Of a stretch of 64,000 bases of DNA, positions 26,553 through 35,225 are shown piece after piece; the first letter of the stretch is position 1, and every line of letters begins with the position of its first letter. The stretch lies in the NCBI GenBank assembly GCA_045531905.1, contig JAZSEY010000003.1, positions 1 to 64,000 of the forward strand, in the 5' to 3' direction. The notes under the pieces were generated by a model, which was given only the letters and a program-made list of their open reading frames with translations, did no database searches and was not told where the DNA came from. The DNA is from RGIG6919 sp045531905. Lineage in GTDB: Bacteria; Bacillota; Clostridia; Lachnospirales; Lachnospiraceae. A program made the translations under genes and the position numbers.

Positions 26553-27458
26553 TTAAATGCCCTCCTCTAAACTTTTCTTTAGCTGATAAAACGCAATTGG
26601 TACAATGCCATACTTTACAATGGAATCTTCTTTTGCTTCTATCACTAACACATGATACCCCAAAAACAGAGTTCGTGGACTCCATCCACTCATTTTATTT
26701 ACCTGACATTCCTCTATATCTTTTCTGGCAACAATCTGCATGCCCCCATGTGCTTTGATAAAAAGGTATTGCTGACCAAGATAAATCTCGGAACCGAACC
26801 GCTTAGCATTCTCAAAGTCTTCATTAGCAGCTTTGAATTTCACACCATGCAGTGACATATACTCTATCAGGTCATTTGGCCGATTTTTTGCACTCATGGC
26901 ACAGGAAATGCACCAAAACAGACATATGATTCCAATCAAACCGGCCGTGACTGTCACTTCCCATTTGTCGCCACTGCTCTCCATCCAAGCACTGATAATC
27001 GCCCATACGCAGCCACCCGTAAAGGCAAACAGGAATATGGACGCTAGCAAAGGGAAAATACGAATTCCCTTTGTAGACGCTTTCCAAAGAGCACTTGCAT
27101 AGACCTCTTCCGGCACACCTACATGACCAACCAGTTTTTTCACTTCATTTTTTCCTATCTTTCCAATTGGAAAAATGATGTATAGAAACATTTCTGCTAT
27201 ATCAACAAAGCTAACAAATAAATCTCCCTGTTCTTTTTTCAGTATGATTCCAGTGACAATCCAAATAAGTACACTGACACCTAATGCTATCAGAACACCG
27301 ATTGCCACATTTCTTTCTATTTCATTTCCACCAAAGAAGGAACCATAATCATCATGCATGCCTGCTGCCCATATGATGGCAAAGATGAAAACAAACAATG
27401 CAATGATACCACTATATAAATGAATATCTTCTAACTTTTCTTCTGTCTGCTTTTTCAT
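26553..27458 (-). CDS. Multi-pass membrane protein, unknown function
   Basis: This 301-aa protein has an N-terminal cytoplasmic stretch and membrane helices near residues 13-32, 48-70, 133-156 and 170-188. A soluble C-terminal part (FGSEIYLGQQYLFIKAHGG, then ARKDIEECQVNKMSG) reads like a small PH-like beta domain. No catalytic motif is visible. It sits mid-operon with short gaps (12 bases to the upstream gene). A sensor or envelope role would be a guess. Confidence 0.72.
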   Translation of the reverse strand: MKKQTEEKLEDIHLYSGIIALFVFIFAIIWAAGMHDDYGSFFGGNEIERNVAIGVLIALGVSVLIWIVTGIILKKEQGDLFVSFVDIAEMFLYIIFPIGKIGKNEVKKLVGHVGVPEEVYASALWKASTKGIRIFPLLASIFLFAFTGGCVWAIISAWMESSGDKWEVTVTAGLIGIICLFWCISCAMSAKNRPNDLIEYMSLHGVKFKAANEDFENAKRFGSEIYLGQQYLFIKAHGGMQIVARKDIEECQVNKMSGWSPRTLFLGYHVLVIEAKEDSIVKYGIVPIAFYQLKKSLEEGI

Positions 27459-27470
27459 ATTGTATCTCCT

Positions 27471-28076
27471 CTAATACTTTAGGCAAAACATCTTCCACTG
27501 TTTGCCTGTATCTTGAACCACAACATCCACGTAATTATCTTTTCGTACATGCTGCGCTTGTCTTTCATCTGCTGAAGTATATCTGCTTTGAACGACAATT
27601 TTGTCCTTGTTGCCATCATAATACGCCACATATACTTTTTCACTACTCCTAGATTTCTGAACGCCTCGGATATAACCTTTTACTATGTACATATTAGAGG
27701 TGTCTGACATTTTTCTATTTTCCCAATATGTCATCCACAGAATCACACCGATTACAATCAGGCAAATAGCAATGAATGCCCAAATCCACATGATTCTTCC
27801 TTTACCTTGCATTCCCACAAGTCCCGGAATCAAAAAGAATAACACAAATATGCAAACCATCAAAATGCAATTGATTTTTGCCCGTTTCCAATTCTTTTGT
27901 ACCATCATTTCCTTTTGGGTAAAGTCAAACTGTCTATACTTCGCCGCTCTCAATTCTGCCTTAATTTGTTCCGGCAACAATTTTGTATTGTTAAAATTCA
28001 TATTTTGCGCCACCATAAACACTAATGATATAATAACTAAACTAGCACATAGTAAAAATACAAATTCATCACTCAT
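27471..28076 (-). CDS. Membrane protein with C-terminal beta domain, unknown function
   Basis: This 201-aa protein has an N-terminal helix (residues 4-25), a basic linker, two further helices near 72-92 and 100-121, and a soluble C-terminal domain (NMYIVKGYIRGVQKSR to DNYVDVVVQDTG). That domain is built like the one in the DUF3592-like gene two places downstream, suggesting related parts of one complex. The ATG at 28074-28076 (MSDEFVF) has AGGGGG 6 bases upstream and was preferred to an ATG 21 bases earlier. Confidence 0.72.
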   Translation of the reverse strand: MSDEFVFLLCASLVIISLVFMVAQNMNFNNTKLLPEQIKAELRAAKYRQFDFTQKEMMVQKNWKRAKINCILMVCIFVLFFLIPGLVGMQGKGRIMWIWAFIAICLIVIGVILWMTYWENRKMSDTSNMYIVKGYIRGVQKSRSSEKVYVAYYDGNKDKIVVQSRYTSADERQAQHVRKDNYVDVVVQDTGKQWKMFCLKY

Positions 28077-28105
28077 AATTATCCCCCTATATATCATAAA
28101 CTGAA

Positions 28106-28555
28106 TTACTCTTCATTAATGCTATCCAGTTTTCGCATATTTCTCCTTGTAATTCCATCCAGCACAGCCTTTATAATTAACAAAATCCAACCGATTAAAG
28201 CCGGAAGATACGGCCAAAATATCTTCACAGAAAATTCCATCACGCCAATCGCACCGATTATAAACACCATAAAAGCAGAGTATGCCATAACCAATACTCC
28301 CAGGACAATCACAACAATATCAAAAATCACCATCTTATCTCTTAGTCTTTTCAGAAACGAAAGAAGCCCTAAGAACATTCCCGTATATTGCACAAAAAAC
28401 AGTTGCAAAGTTATACTGTCATAAAGCAAGTCGTTATTATTAATGTACGTCTGTAGCGAATCCACCCGCCAAAACATAGCGGCCGACAGATGCCATCCTA
28501 CAACTAATAATACTGCTTGCGCGATTATAAAACAAACCCGAAACAACACTTGCAT
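28106..28555 (-). CDS. Small four-helix membrane protein
   Basis: This 149-aa protein is almost entirely hydrophobic, with four likely membrane helices (near residues 5-30, 48-66, 73-97 and 108-131) and a charged C terminus (RRNMRKLDSINEE). No family is recognised. It begins 2 bases after the stop of the XRE regulator gene and shares the transcript, so the regulator and this protein are probably made together. Confidence 0.7.
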   Translation of the reverse strand: MQVLFRVCFIIAQAVLLVVGWHLSAAMFWRVDSLQTYINNNDLLYDSITLQLFFVQYTGMFLGLLSFLKRLRDKMVIFDIVVIVLGVLVMAYSAFMVFIIGAIGVMEFSVKIFWPYLPALIGWILLIIKAVLDGITRRNMRKLDSINEE

Positions 28556-28557
28556 TC

Positions 28558-29274
28558 CTACTTTCTATTCACACATAATGGCAACAAAAATGCCATAAAC
28601 ATAATCCCCAGCAACACTGTTATGATGAATGCCAACAAAAGCGTTCTGTGATAATATTGAAAATACAGTTCAGACGCGTCTTCCGAGGTATAACAGGTTA
28701 CAAAATCATTTTCACGAACCCCAGGCACGTCCAGCCATACAATCTTTTTTACAAAATTATTATCTTCATCTAATGTAGTAAATTCTGCCTTAGTATACTG
28801 TTCTAAAATCCGATCTACACAGATAACATCCTGTGTTTTTCCTTCCGCCGAAAATGTATGAGAAAACAAAAGTTTTCCCGTAAATCCTATCATATATATT
28901 AACATACAGGCACTGATAATCGCACCCAACATAAGGACTTTATTCGCGAACCCCCAAGACGCATTCTTTTTAATCGCCTCTTGCTTCGCATCCAATTCTT
29001 GAACTGCTACCTGCTCAGAGGTAACTGCCATAGCCTCTTCCTCTGGAATACGATCAGTAATCTCTCCCTTTACAAGATAATCCAGACTAACCTGATACAT
29101 ATCCGAAAGCTGTAGCAATTTGTCCACATCCGGAAGTGTTTTGTTTAGTTCCCATTTTGAAACAGATTGTCTGCTGACACACAATTTGTCTGCCACATCT
29201 TCCTGCGTCAAATTATGCTCCATACGCAGATTCAACAATCTATCTCCCAATAATTCTTTTGTCATTTCATCCAT
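28558..29274 (-). CDS. XRE-family regulator with membrane C-terminal domain
   Basis: This 238-aa protein begins with a Cro/C1-type helix-turn-helix (residues 12-66; LTQEDVADKLCVSRQSVSKW is the recognition region). A linker, two membrane helices near 109-131 and 212-234, and an extracytoplasmic loop of about 80 residues follow. Such membrane-tethered regulators may sense a signal outside and act on promoters inside. The ATG uses AAGGAT, which overlaps the end of the metallopeptidase gene 4 bases upstream. It probably controls its own operon. Confidence 0.85.
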   Translation of the reverse strand: MDEMTKELLGDRLLNLRMEHNLTQEDVADKLCVSRQSVSKWELNKTLPDVDKLLQLSDMYQVSLDYLVKGEITDRIPEEEAMAVTSEQVAVQELDAKQEAIKKNASWGFANKVLMLGAIISACMLIYMIGFTGKLLFSHTFSAEGKTQDVICVDRILEQYTKAEFTTLDEDNNFVKKIVWLDVPGVRENDFVTCYTSEDASELYFQYYHRTLLLAFIITVLLGIMFMAFLLPLCVNRK

Positions 29275-29278
29275 GGTA

Positions 29279-30349
29279 TTAATCCTTCATTTTTTCTGTA
29301 AGTACTGATTCTATTGCCTTACTGGCATCCGCAGCATTGTCACCATTTAGGAATATATCTGCGATTGCCTCTGCTATGGTCTCTCCATAAGAAATACCAC
29401 CATCTTCCTGCACACCCTTGGCATAGCCGGAGATACTTCCACGAAAATCTTCCTCGGAACCGGACTGCTGATACTCTGATTGCCACAGGGCGTATGCCGA
29501 CTCTAAGATAGACTGTTCAATGATTTGATTTGTCTTTAACTGATTTGTTACATATCGGCTATATGCCTCTGCATTTTCTTCAGTGATATAATAAGCATCT
29601 GTCAAACCAAACTCTTTCATGGCATACACGTTAGTTAACTGATGGCCCAATTCATGCACCACAATAGAGGTAATGTTGGTATTCTCACAGCGTTGTCCTG
29701 ATGCCACAAGGATATCACAATCCTTGAGTAACTGCTCACGATTCATGAACTTTGCCGCATTTAGTATAATTTCGTATTTTACCACATAAGGATACTCTCC
29801 TGCATCCTTCATCATAAATTCCCGACTCTGAGTCACTGCCACATAGGTAGATTTTGCACTTTCAAAATTACACAGAGATATATTAGTCAACGAATCCTGA
29901 ATCCAAGGATATTTGTCGTATACATAAGAAAATGCATCTCTGATATCCTTTGCTGTCTGTTCTTCTATCTCACCCAAATTCACCGCCAACAAACCAAAGG
30001 TCTGCTCCATCTCCAGTTCGATTGCTTCTACAGCAGGATTATCATATAACGCCCTTTGCTTTACACCATACTGACGAATTGCATCCTTTGCAGCCTCTTT
30101 GGATTTTACCTCCGCCTTAAACTGTTTATGAGCTTCAATCGCTGTTTCAACCTGTTTTTTGAGATTGTCGATACTCCAGGCCTCCGTTGTTTCAGTCTCG
30201 TTACTCACAGTCTCACTTTCAGTTGCTTCCTGGCTAGTTGTGACTTCCTGGCTCGTTCCCGTTGTACAAGCCATCAACATTGAAGAGAGCATCAACAACA
30301 TTCCCAATATACACTTTTTCCACTGTCTTTTCGTGCAATTTTTCTTCAT
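29279..30349 (-). CDS. Putative zinc metallopeptidase lipoprotein
   Basis: This 356-aa protein has a type II signal peptide with lipobox LMAC (Cys28), followed by a Ser/Thr/Glu-rich linker. Residues 232-236 read HELGH, the HExxH zinc signature, and E327 in ETIAEAIAD is a plausible third ligand, giving a gluzincin-like layout. It should be anchored on the outer face of the membrane. Substrates are unknown. It lies 7 bases after the secreted two-repeat protein and 4 before the XRE regulator. A peptidase beside a membrane-anchored regulator suggests signal processing, which is inference. Confidence 0.82.
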   Translation of the reverse strand: MKKNCTKRQWKKCILGMLLMLSSMLMACTTGTSQEVTTSQEATESETVSNETETTEAWSIDNLKKQVETAIEAHKQFKAEVKSKEAAKDAIRQYGVKQRALYDNPAVEAIELEMEQTFGLLAVNLGEIEEQTAKDIRDAFSYVYDKYPWIQDSLTNISLCNFESAKSTYVAVTQSREFMMKDAGEYPYVVKYEIILNAAKFMNREQLLKDCDILVASGQRCENTNITSIVVHELGHQLTNVYAMKEFGLTDAYYITEENAEAYSRYVTNQLKTNQIIEQSILESAYALWQSEYQQSGSEEDFRGSISGYAKGVQEDGGISYGETIAEAIADIFLNGDNAADASKAIESVLTEKMKD

Positions 30350-30356
30350 AATACTC

Positions 30357-31502
30357 CTATTTTACCATCAGGAACTTCTTTACCATTTCTAATGTCAATT
30401 CACTCTCTGCATCTAAACCATCGATATCCACTGCGTAAATGCTATTGCCAATCTCGCAGGCAGCAAAGAACTTTTGGCAGTCTGCCCCATCAAATTCATA
30501 TCTTACATCAAAATAATAGAATGTATATCCGTCAATGTCCACAGTTTCAATTGTTGTTGCATTTTTCACGTTTTCCAACAATGCATCCCACTGCAAATAT
30601 GTCATCTGTTCTGCATTTTCTGCAACACCTGCTTCCTTTTCTGACAAACGACAGGTAACGTTAAATGCATAATCACCAGACATAAAATACTCACATTGCT
30701 CATCGCTCCAAGTCTCCACACTCTGAGAATAGAAGTTTTCCGGAATCTGGAAGGTGACTGTATCACCCCCAAAGGTTAATGTGCTTTCTGATTTCACTTC
30801 GCCCTTATTGGAATTATCATTTTGCGCTTCAATATCATCATAAGTAGAATCTGGTGCGTCTGTTTCCTTTGCACCATCAATAATGCTGGCAAATACCTGA
30901 ATACAATCATCATATGTCAATGTATCAGATTCTACTGCAAGCTGTGTTGCGACACGTTTGCCCACAACTTCACTGTTGATAACAACGGTCTTTACATCAT
31001 TTAATATAGCCACATAATATATGTACTTCTTGCCATTTAATTCCACTTCCTTAGCATCTTCCAGCAAGATTCCGCCAACTTCAGAGATTTTATCTGTAAG
31101 ATAAGCAGGATTAGAAGCCACCTCTGCATAACTTGGTGTATCCAACACAGCCAGCTTCAAAGTAAACAAATCATCAATATAAATAACCGGACCCAAGCTT
31201 TCTACATATATACATGCATAGTCCTTTGGTACGGTAAATTGAATACCGCCGATTACCACCGTCATATCTATACCGGTTACTGCAGTATCATCTGTAATTT
31301 CTTCACCAAAAATGTCCGTGGTATCCCCTGTTGCATCCGCAGTGGTGTCTTCTACCACATTTGGTCCCACATTTGTTGTTCCACCTTTTTTCTCCTCATT
31401 CTTGCCACCAATCAACATGCCGACCAAAATGACTAGAACGATTAACAAAACAACAAGTGCTCCAATCACTGCATAAACAATCTTATTATTCTTCTTTTCC
31501 AT
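30357..31502 (-). CDS. Membrane-anchored extracellular protein with two related domains
   Basis: This 381-aa protein has one N-terminal membrane anchor (residues 8-31), a Gly/Thr/Asp-rich linker, and two similar extracellular domains. The first (about 83-215) starts GGIQFTVPKDYACIYVESLG and the second (about 240-381) starts FGGDTVTFQIPENFYSQSVE. Each has an FxVPxxY-like opening and a later YYxx strand. The family is not recognised. AAAGGAG lies before the ATG. It is the first gene of the eight-gene operon running to 25569, preceded by a possible promoter (TTGGTA, 16 bases, TATAAA) and a palindrome at 31589. Confidence 0.78.
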   Translation of the reverse strand: MEKKNNKIVYAVIGALVVLLIVLVILVGMLIGGKNEEKKGGTTNVGPNVVEDTTADATGDTTDIFGEEITDDTAVTGIDMTVVIGGIQFTVPKDYACIYVESLGPVIYIDDLFTLKLAVLDTPSYAEVASNPAYLTDKISEVGGILLEDAKEVELNGKKYIYYVAILNDVKTVVINSEVVGKRVATQLAVESDTLTYDDCIQVFASIIDGAKETDAPDSTYDDIEAQNDNSNKGEVKSESTLTFGGDTVTFQIPENFYSQSVETWSDEQCEYFMSGDYAFNVTCRLSEKEAGVAENAEQMTYLQWDALLENVKNATTIETVDIDGYTFYYFDVRYEFDGADCQKFFAACEIGNSIYAVDIDGLDAESELTLEMVKKFLMVK

Positions 31503-31588
31503 TTGAATTCTCCTTTATGTTTATAATCATACCTTTAAAAATACCAAATATCTATAGTTTTTTCCAGCAATTAGAGTTACCATTTTGG

Positions 31589-31605
31589 TGCAACCACAGG
31601 TTGCA
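31589..31605. promoter_or_regulatory. Palindrome upstream of the envelope operon
   Basis: TGCAACC and GGTTGCA are perfect 7-base arms with a 3-base spacer, about 90 bases before the first gene of the envelope operon. It lies between that operon's likely promoter and the terminator of the preceding gene. It is a plausible operator for the XRE regulator of the operon. A second terminator stem is the alternative, but no T run follows. Confidence 0.4.
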
Positions 31606-31610
31606 GGGCT

Positions 31611-31642
31611 TGAAAAAAGGCATCACGTAGCTGTGATGCCTT
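31611..31642 (-). terminator. rho-independent terminator of the two-receiver gene
   Basis: On the minus strand AAGGCATCAC and GTGATGCCTT (31617-31626 with 31633-31642) form a 10-bp stem, followed by TTTTTTC. It lies 15 bases after the stop at 31658. Confidence 0.92.
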
Positions 31643-31657
31643 CAAACGTATGATTGA

Positions 31658-32404
31658 CTATAACCCTTTTCTTTTTTCAAAGAACTCATCGATTGTCTGC
31701 ACAATCTGTTTTGGCTCCATAGTCTTTAACAAATATCCCTCTGGCTTTAGCGTCGAAACACTCATGACACTTTCCTTATCATTCTTGCTCGTCAGAAAGA
31801 TAACTGGAACGTTAGAAAACTCCGATTCGGAACGAATCATCTCTAGCACCTGCTTGCCATCACAGACAGGCATTTCGTAGTCGAGTAAGATTAAATCCGG
31901 GCGATTGAGAGCAAGGTACTTAATTGCCATCGTACCGGAATTTGCAAGAATCACATTGTATTTATCCTGCAACCACCCTTTCACATTTCTAAGCATAACT
32001 CCCGAATCATCTACTACAAGAATTTTCTTTTTTAGATGGGAACCATCCTTTTTGATGTGATTATCTATTATCTCTGCCACTTCTTTCACATTGACAGGTC
32101 GGACGAATTCTTTCTTAATAAATTGTGCCGGCACAACGCTTTTCACTTCTTCCAACTCATTAATATCACCAATGACAAAGACTGGTAGATTCTCTTCAAT
32201 AGCTCTATCTTTTGCGTATACTAAACCTTCCATTTCCAATTCTTCTGCGTACAGTAGCATCAGATGGATATCCTCTCTGATTTCTCCAATCTCACTTGGA
32301 CTGTCACCTGAAATCAACACCTTATGTCCCTGGTTTTCCAACTGAGTCACCAAAGAAGTAATAATAAAGCTTTTCACATGTGATACTAATAAAATCGTTG
32401 TCAT
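31658..32404 (-). CDS. Tandem receiver-domain protein (response regulator without output domain)
   Basis: This 248-aa protein holds two CheY-like domains. The C-terminal one is complete: D132-D133, phospho-acceptor D175 in LILLDYEMPVCDG, T205 and K227. The N-terminal one (residues 1-118) keeps the fold but lacks an acceptor aspartate at the expected place, reading IHLMLLYAEEL. There is no DNA-binding domain, so it probably acts by protein contact. The nearest kinase is the hybrid at 35226, whose Hpt domain could be a donor; this is inference. It has its own terminator. Confidence 0.88.
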   Translation of the reverse strand: MTTILLVSHVKSFIITSLVTQLENQGHKVLISGDSPSEIGEIREDIHLMLLYAEELEMEGLVYAKDRAIEENLPVFVIGDINELEEVKSVVPAQFIKKEFVRPVNVKEVAEIIDNHIKKDGSHLKKKILVVDDSGVMLRNVKGWLQDKYNVILANSGTMAIKYLALNRPDLILLDYEMPVCDGKQVLEMIRSESEFSNVPVIFLTSKNDKESVMSVSTLKPEGYLLKTMEPKQIVQTIDEFFEKRKGL

Positions 32405-32453
32405 TTATATTCCTCTCCCCTTCCTATTAGGAAGGCTTCTCTAAAATAAATGT

Positions 32454-33335
32454 CTACAGTGTGTTAACGCCCTTTTCTGTCTTAGACAAATAACATAATA
32501 ACATGGCACCAGGACCTGTATGTGCACCGATAACCGGACCAATATCTCCAATCATAATCTCTGCACTTGGGAACTCTGCTTTTACCATCTCAGCAAGGCC
32601 ATTTGCCTCTTCCAAACAATCACTATGGTTAATTGTCACATAAGGGAATTTCTCAACATCTGCAGTAGCCTTCATGTTATTGAATAACTCATTGATAGAT
32701 GCCTTTCTTCCTCTTACCTTGCTCATACTCTCTAAACGGCCATCCTTTACAACGTTGATGATTGGCTTAATCTTCAACATAGAACCTGCGATAGCAGAAG
32801 CTGCACTGATTCTACCACCACGCTTTAAGAAGAATAAATCTTCCACTGTCAACTGATGATGGATATTGTCCTTTAATGCAGCAATCGCCTCTAATACTTC
32901 TTCCATAGACTTGCCCTGCTCCTGTAATTTAACCGCATGATAAACCAACATGCCCTGTCCACCGGAAGCGCACAAAGTATCTAAGTGCAACAACTTTCTA
33001 TCTGGGAATTCCTGCTTTAAATCTTCGATAACCATTACACCATTGTTGTATGCAGCAGATAAGCCAGATGAAAAACCAAGATATAAAATATCTTTGCCTG
33101 CCGACAATGTTTCACGCATTGCTTCTTCGAAGAAGCCTAATGTAACAGCTGAAGTCTTAGCATTAGCACCTTCTCTTAACTGGTCATAAAACTCTTTGAT
33201 GTTAATATCTCTATTTAGTACTGGTGGCTTATCATCGATAATAACCTCCAACTGCATAACCTTAATCCCAAGTTTCTCAATCATCCCCGCGTCAAAGTCA
33301 CAAGATGAATCTGTATAGATCTCATAGTTTGTCAT
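32454..33335 (-). CDS. DegV family fatty-acid-binding protein
   Basis: This 293-aa protein starts YEIYTDSSCDF, the DegV signature. The fatty-acid pocket residues lie around the KTSAVTLGFFE and YLGFSSGLSAAYN stretches, and FFLKRGGRISAASA follows. In other Gram-positive bacteria (FakB type) such proteins present fatty acids to a kinase for phospholipid synthesis. It is followed upstream by a second DegV gene and plsC, which fits that pathway. AAGGAG precedes the ATG. The fatty-acid kinase FakA is not in the window. Confidence 0.93.
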   Translation of the reverse strand: MTNYEIYTDSSCDFDAGMIEKLGIKVMQLEVIIDDKPPVLNRDINIKEFYDQLREGANAKTSAVTLGFFEEAMRETLSAGKDILYLGFSSGLSAAYNNGVMVIEDLKQEFPDRKLLHLDTLCASGGQGMLVYHAVKLQEQGKSMEEVLEAIAALKDNIHHQLTVEDLFFLKRGGRISAASAIAGSMLKIKPIINVVKDGRLESMSKVRGRKASINELFNNMKATADVEKFPYVTINHSDCLEEANGLAEMVKAEFPSAEIMIGDIGPVIGAHTGPGAMLLCYLSKTEKGVNTL

Positions 33336-33367
33336 GTTATTTCTCCTTTTCCCTCATATATGTTGTT

Positions 33368-34243
33368 CTATCGTTTTGGTTTTACTGAACAGCCAATTCC
33401 CAAAGCACCTTCACCTGTATGACAACTAATTCCAAGTGATAAGTCGTCACAAAGCACCTTCATCCCCGGAAATGCCTCCTCAATCTCTGCAACCCAACCA
33501 TTTGTAGTTTCCTCGTCTGCACTAGATGCTGCCAGCAAATACACTTCATTCTTATCCAATGCATCTCTAAAGGTTGTCGCAAATTTTTCTTGCATTGCCT
33601 CTATCATTAACCGTCTTGCTTTTTTCATACCACGGCATTTTGCAAAGGAATCTAGCACACCAACATCCAACTGCAAAATCGGTTTAATGTTAAGTACACT
33701 TCCAATCGCCGCTGTAGCAGGTGTTACGCGACCTCCTCTTTTTAGAAACTCTAAGGTTTCTACTGCAATATATATTGCCATATCATTTTTTGCTGCCTCT
33801 AATATCTCCTTAATGCGCTCTGCACTATAACCTTCCTCTACCAGTTCTAATGCATCCATTAAAGAACGACGGAGCGGTGTTGCCACCCTTCCATTATCTA
33901 CAACAAATACTTTACCACTGAATTCCTCTTCTTCAGCCAACACCTTAGCTGTATTACAGGCACCACTCAGACCACTACTCATAGGCATATAAATAATCTG
34001 CTCGTATTCCTTCAGACCTTCACGCCAAAAATCCATAACTGCCTCCGGCGATGGTTGCGAAGTTGACACATGCTTTCCAGCATTCAGCTTTTCAAAAAAT
34101 GTCTCTCTTGTAATAGACACTTCTTCGAAATAACACTCGTCATCGCAATAAAATGGCATCGGGAGCACCATGATATTCATTCTTTTTGCTTCCTCAGGAT
34201 GAATGCCGCTGTGACTGTCTGTTGCCACGCCAATTGCCTTCAT
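33368..34243 (-). CDS. DegV family fatty-acid-binding protein, second copy
   Basis: This 291-aa paralogue of the neighbouring DegV protein has GVATDSHSGIHPEEAK at the start, STSQPSPEAVMDFW, PMSSGLSGACNTA and EFLKRGGRVTPATA. The two differ widely outside these motifs, so they may prefer different fatty acids, as seen for FakB1/FakB2 in other species. The ATG at 34241-34243 has AAAGGAA 7 bases upstream; a start 48 bases earlier would overlap plsC. It lies between plsC and the first DegV gene on the same strand. Confidence 0.93.
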   Translation of the reverse strand: MKAIGVATDSHSGIHPEEAKRMNIMVLPMPFYCDDECYFEEVSITRETFFEKLNAGKHVSTSQPSPEAVMDFWREGLKEYEQIIYMPMSSGLSGACNTAKVLAEEEEFSGKVFVVDNGRVATPLRRSLMDALELVEEGYSAERIKEILEAAKNDMAIYIAVETLEFLKRGGRVTPATAAIGSVLNIKPILQLDVGVLDSFAKCRGMKKARRLMIEAMQEKFATTFRDALDKNEVYLLAASSADEETTNGWVAEIEEAFPGMKVLCDDLSLGISCHTGEGALGIGCSVKPKR

Positions 34244-34271
34244 TTTATCATTCCTTTCAATTCCTTCATAA

Positions 34272-35078
34272 TTAATTCTGCTGACTAGCAAAGTGTGCTT
34301 CCATCATCTCTCTTGCCACTTTACTAATCTGAGCAGTAGAGTTGTTCTCTACAAATTCTTTATCAATAACACCAAGCACATCCAAATATACATGGGTAGT
34401 TTTCCAAGGTGCATTTTTCATAATCAAATCAGAATTCTTAATAGTGGTAACTAAAATCGGGCTCTTTGCCTTTTTTGCCACCTTAAATGCTCCATTTGCA
34501 AATGGAAGCATCTCGTCATTCTGACTTCTTGTTCCCTCAGGGTAAATACCAATTGCAGCTCTATCCTCCTGAATCAACTTTGCAGCCCGTCCAATTACCA
34601 ACGCACTCTGGCGCACATCTTCACGGTTCATGCAAAGACAATAACAACGATGCATTAACCTGGAAATAATCGGGATCTTATAAAGTTCCTTCTTCGCGAC
34701 AAATCCCATTCTGTGTTCCCTGAACACACCCATAGTAACCAAAGGATCCATACCACTTCTGTGGTTACATACTAACAAAAACTTTTCCTGTGGTGTTTTT
34801 TCTTTTCCGGTCACATGCACCTTAATTCGCAACAACTGATTCAATGAATCAATAATTGCATTGACATAAGCACGGAACAATGGACTGTGATCATCATATT
34901 CTTTTTCCATATCAATGAATCTGGTGCAAATAAAACCACTGAGCATCCATAAAAGAATCAATATCAGCTCAGTAAGTACCAATCCTAACAGCGCAATCCA
35001 AATGGACCCATAAATGCCTAATGCAAATCCTACCACCGTCAAAACAATCGCCAACAACGTAATCACTTTTAATAACAT
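34272..35078 (-). CDS. plsC: 1-acyl-glycerol-3-phosphate acyltransferase
   Basis: This 268-aa membrane enzyme adds the second acyl chain to make phosphatidic acid. Motif I NHRSGMD is at 105-111 and motif III YPEGTRS at 179-185. Two N-terminal hydrophobic segments (residues 4-24, 28-50) anchor it. AAGGGG precedes the ATG. The two DegV genes downstream on the same strand suggest a small unit for using external fatty acids in membrane lipid. Confidence 0.93.
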   Translation of the reverse strand: MLLKVITLLAIVLTVVGFALGIYGSIWIALLGLVLTELILILLWMLSGFICTRFIDMEKEYDDHSPLFRAYVNAIIDSLNQLLRIKVHVTGKEKTPQEKFLLVCNHRSGMDPLVTMGVFREHRMGFVAKKELYKIPIISRLMHRCYCLCMNREDVRQSALVIGRAAKLIQEDRAAIGIYPEGTRSQNDEMLPFANGAFKVAKKAKSPILVTTIKNSDLIMKNAPWKTTHVYLDVLGVIDKEFVENNSTAQISKVAREMMEAHFASQQN

Positions 35079-35225
35079 CTAGTATACCCCTTTTATTTCG
35101 TTATATATAATGTACTATTTTGATAACTCATCTGTCAACATTTACAATAGACATTTATTGCCTAAATATCTCATTGGTGGTATCATTAGAACATGATAAA
35201 AGGATTATAAGAAAGGTGATGTTCT

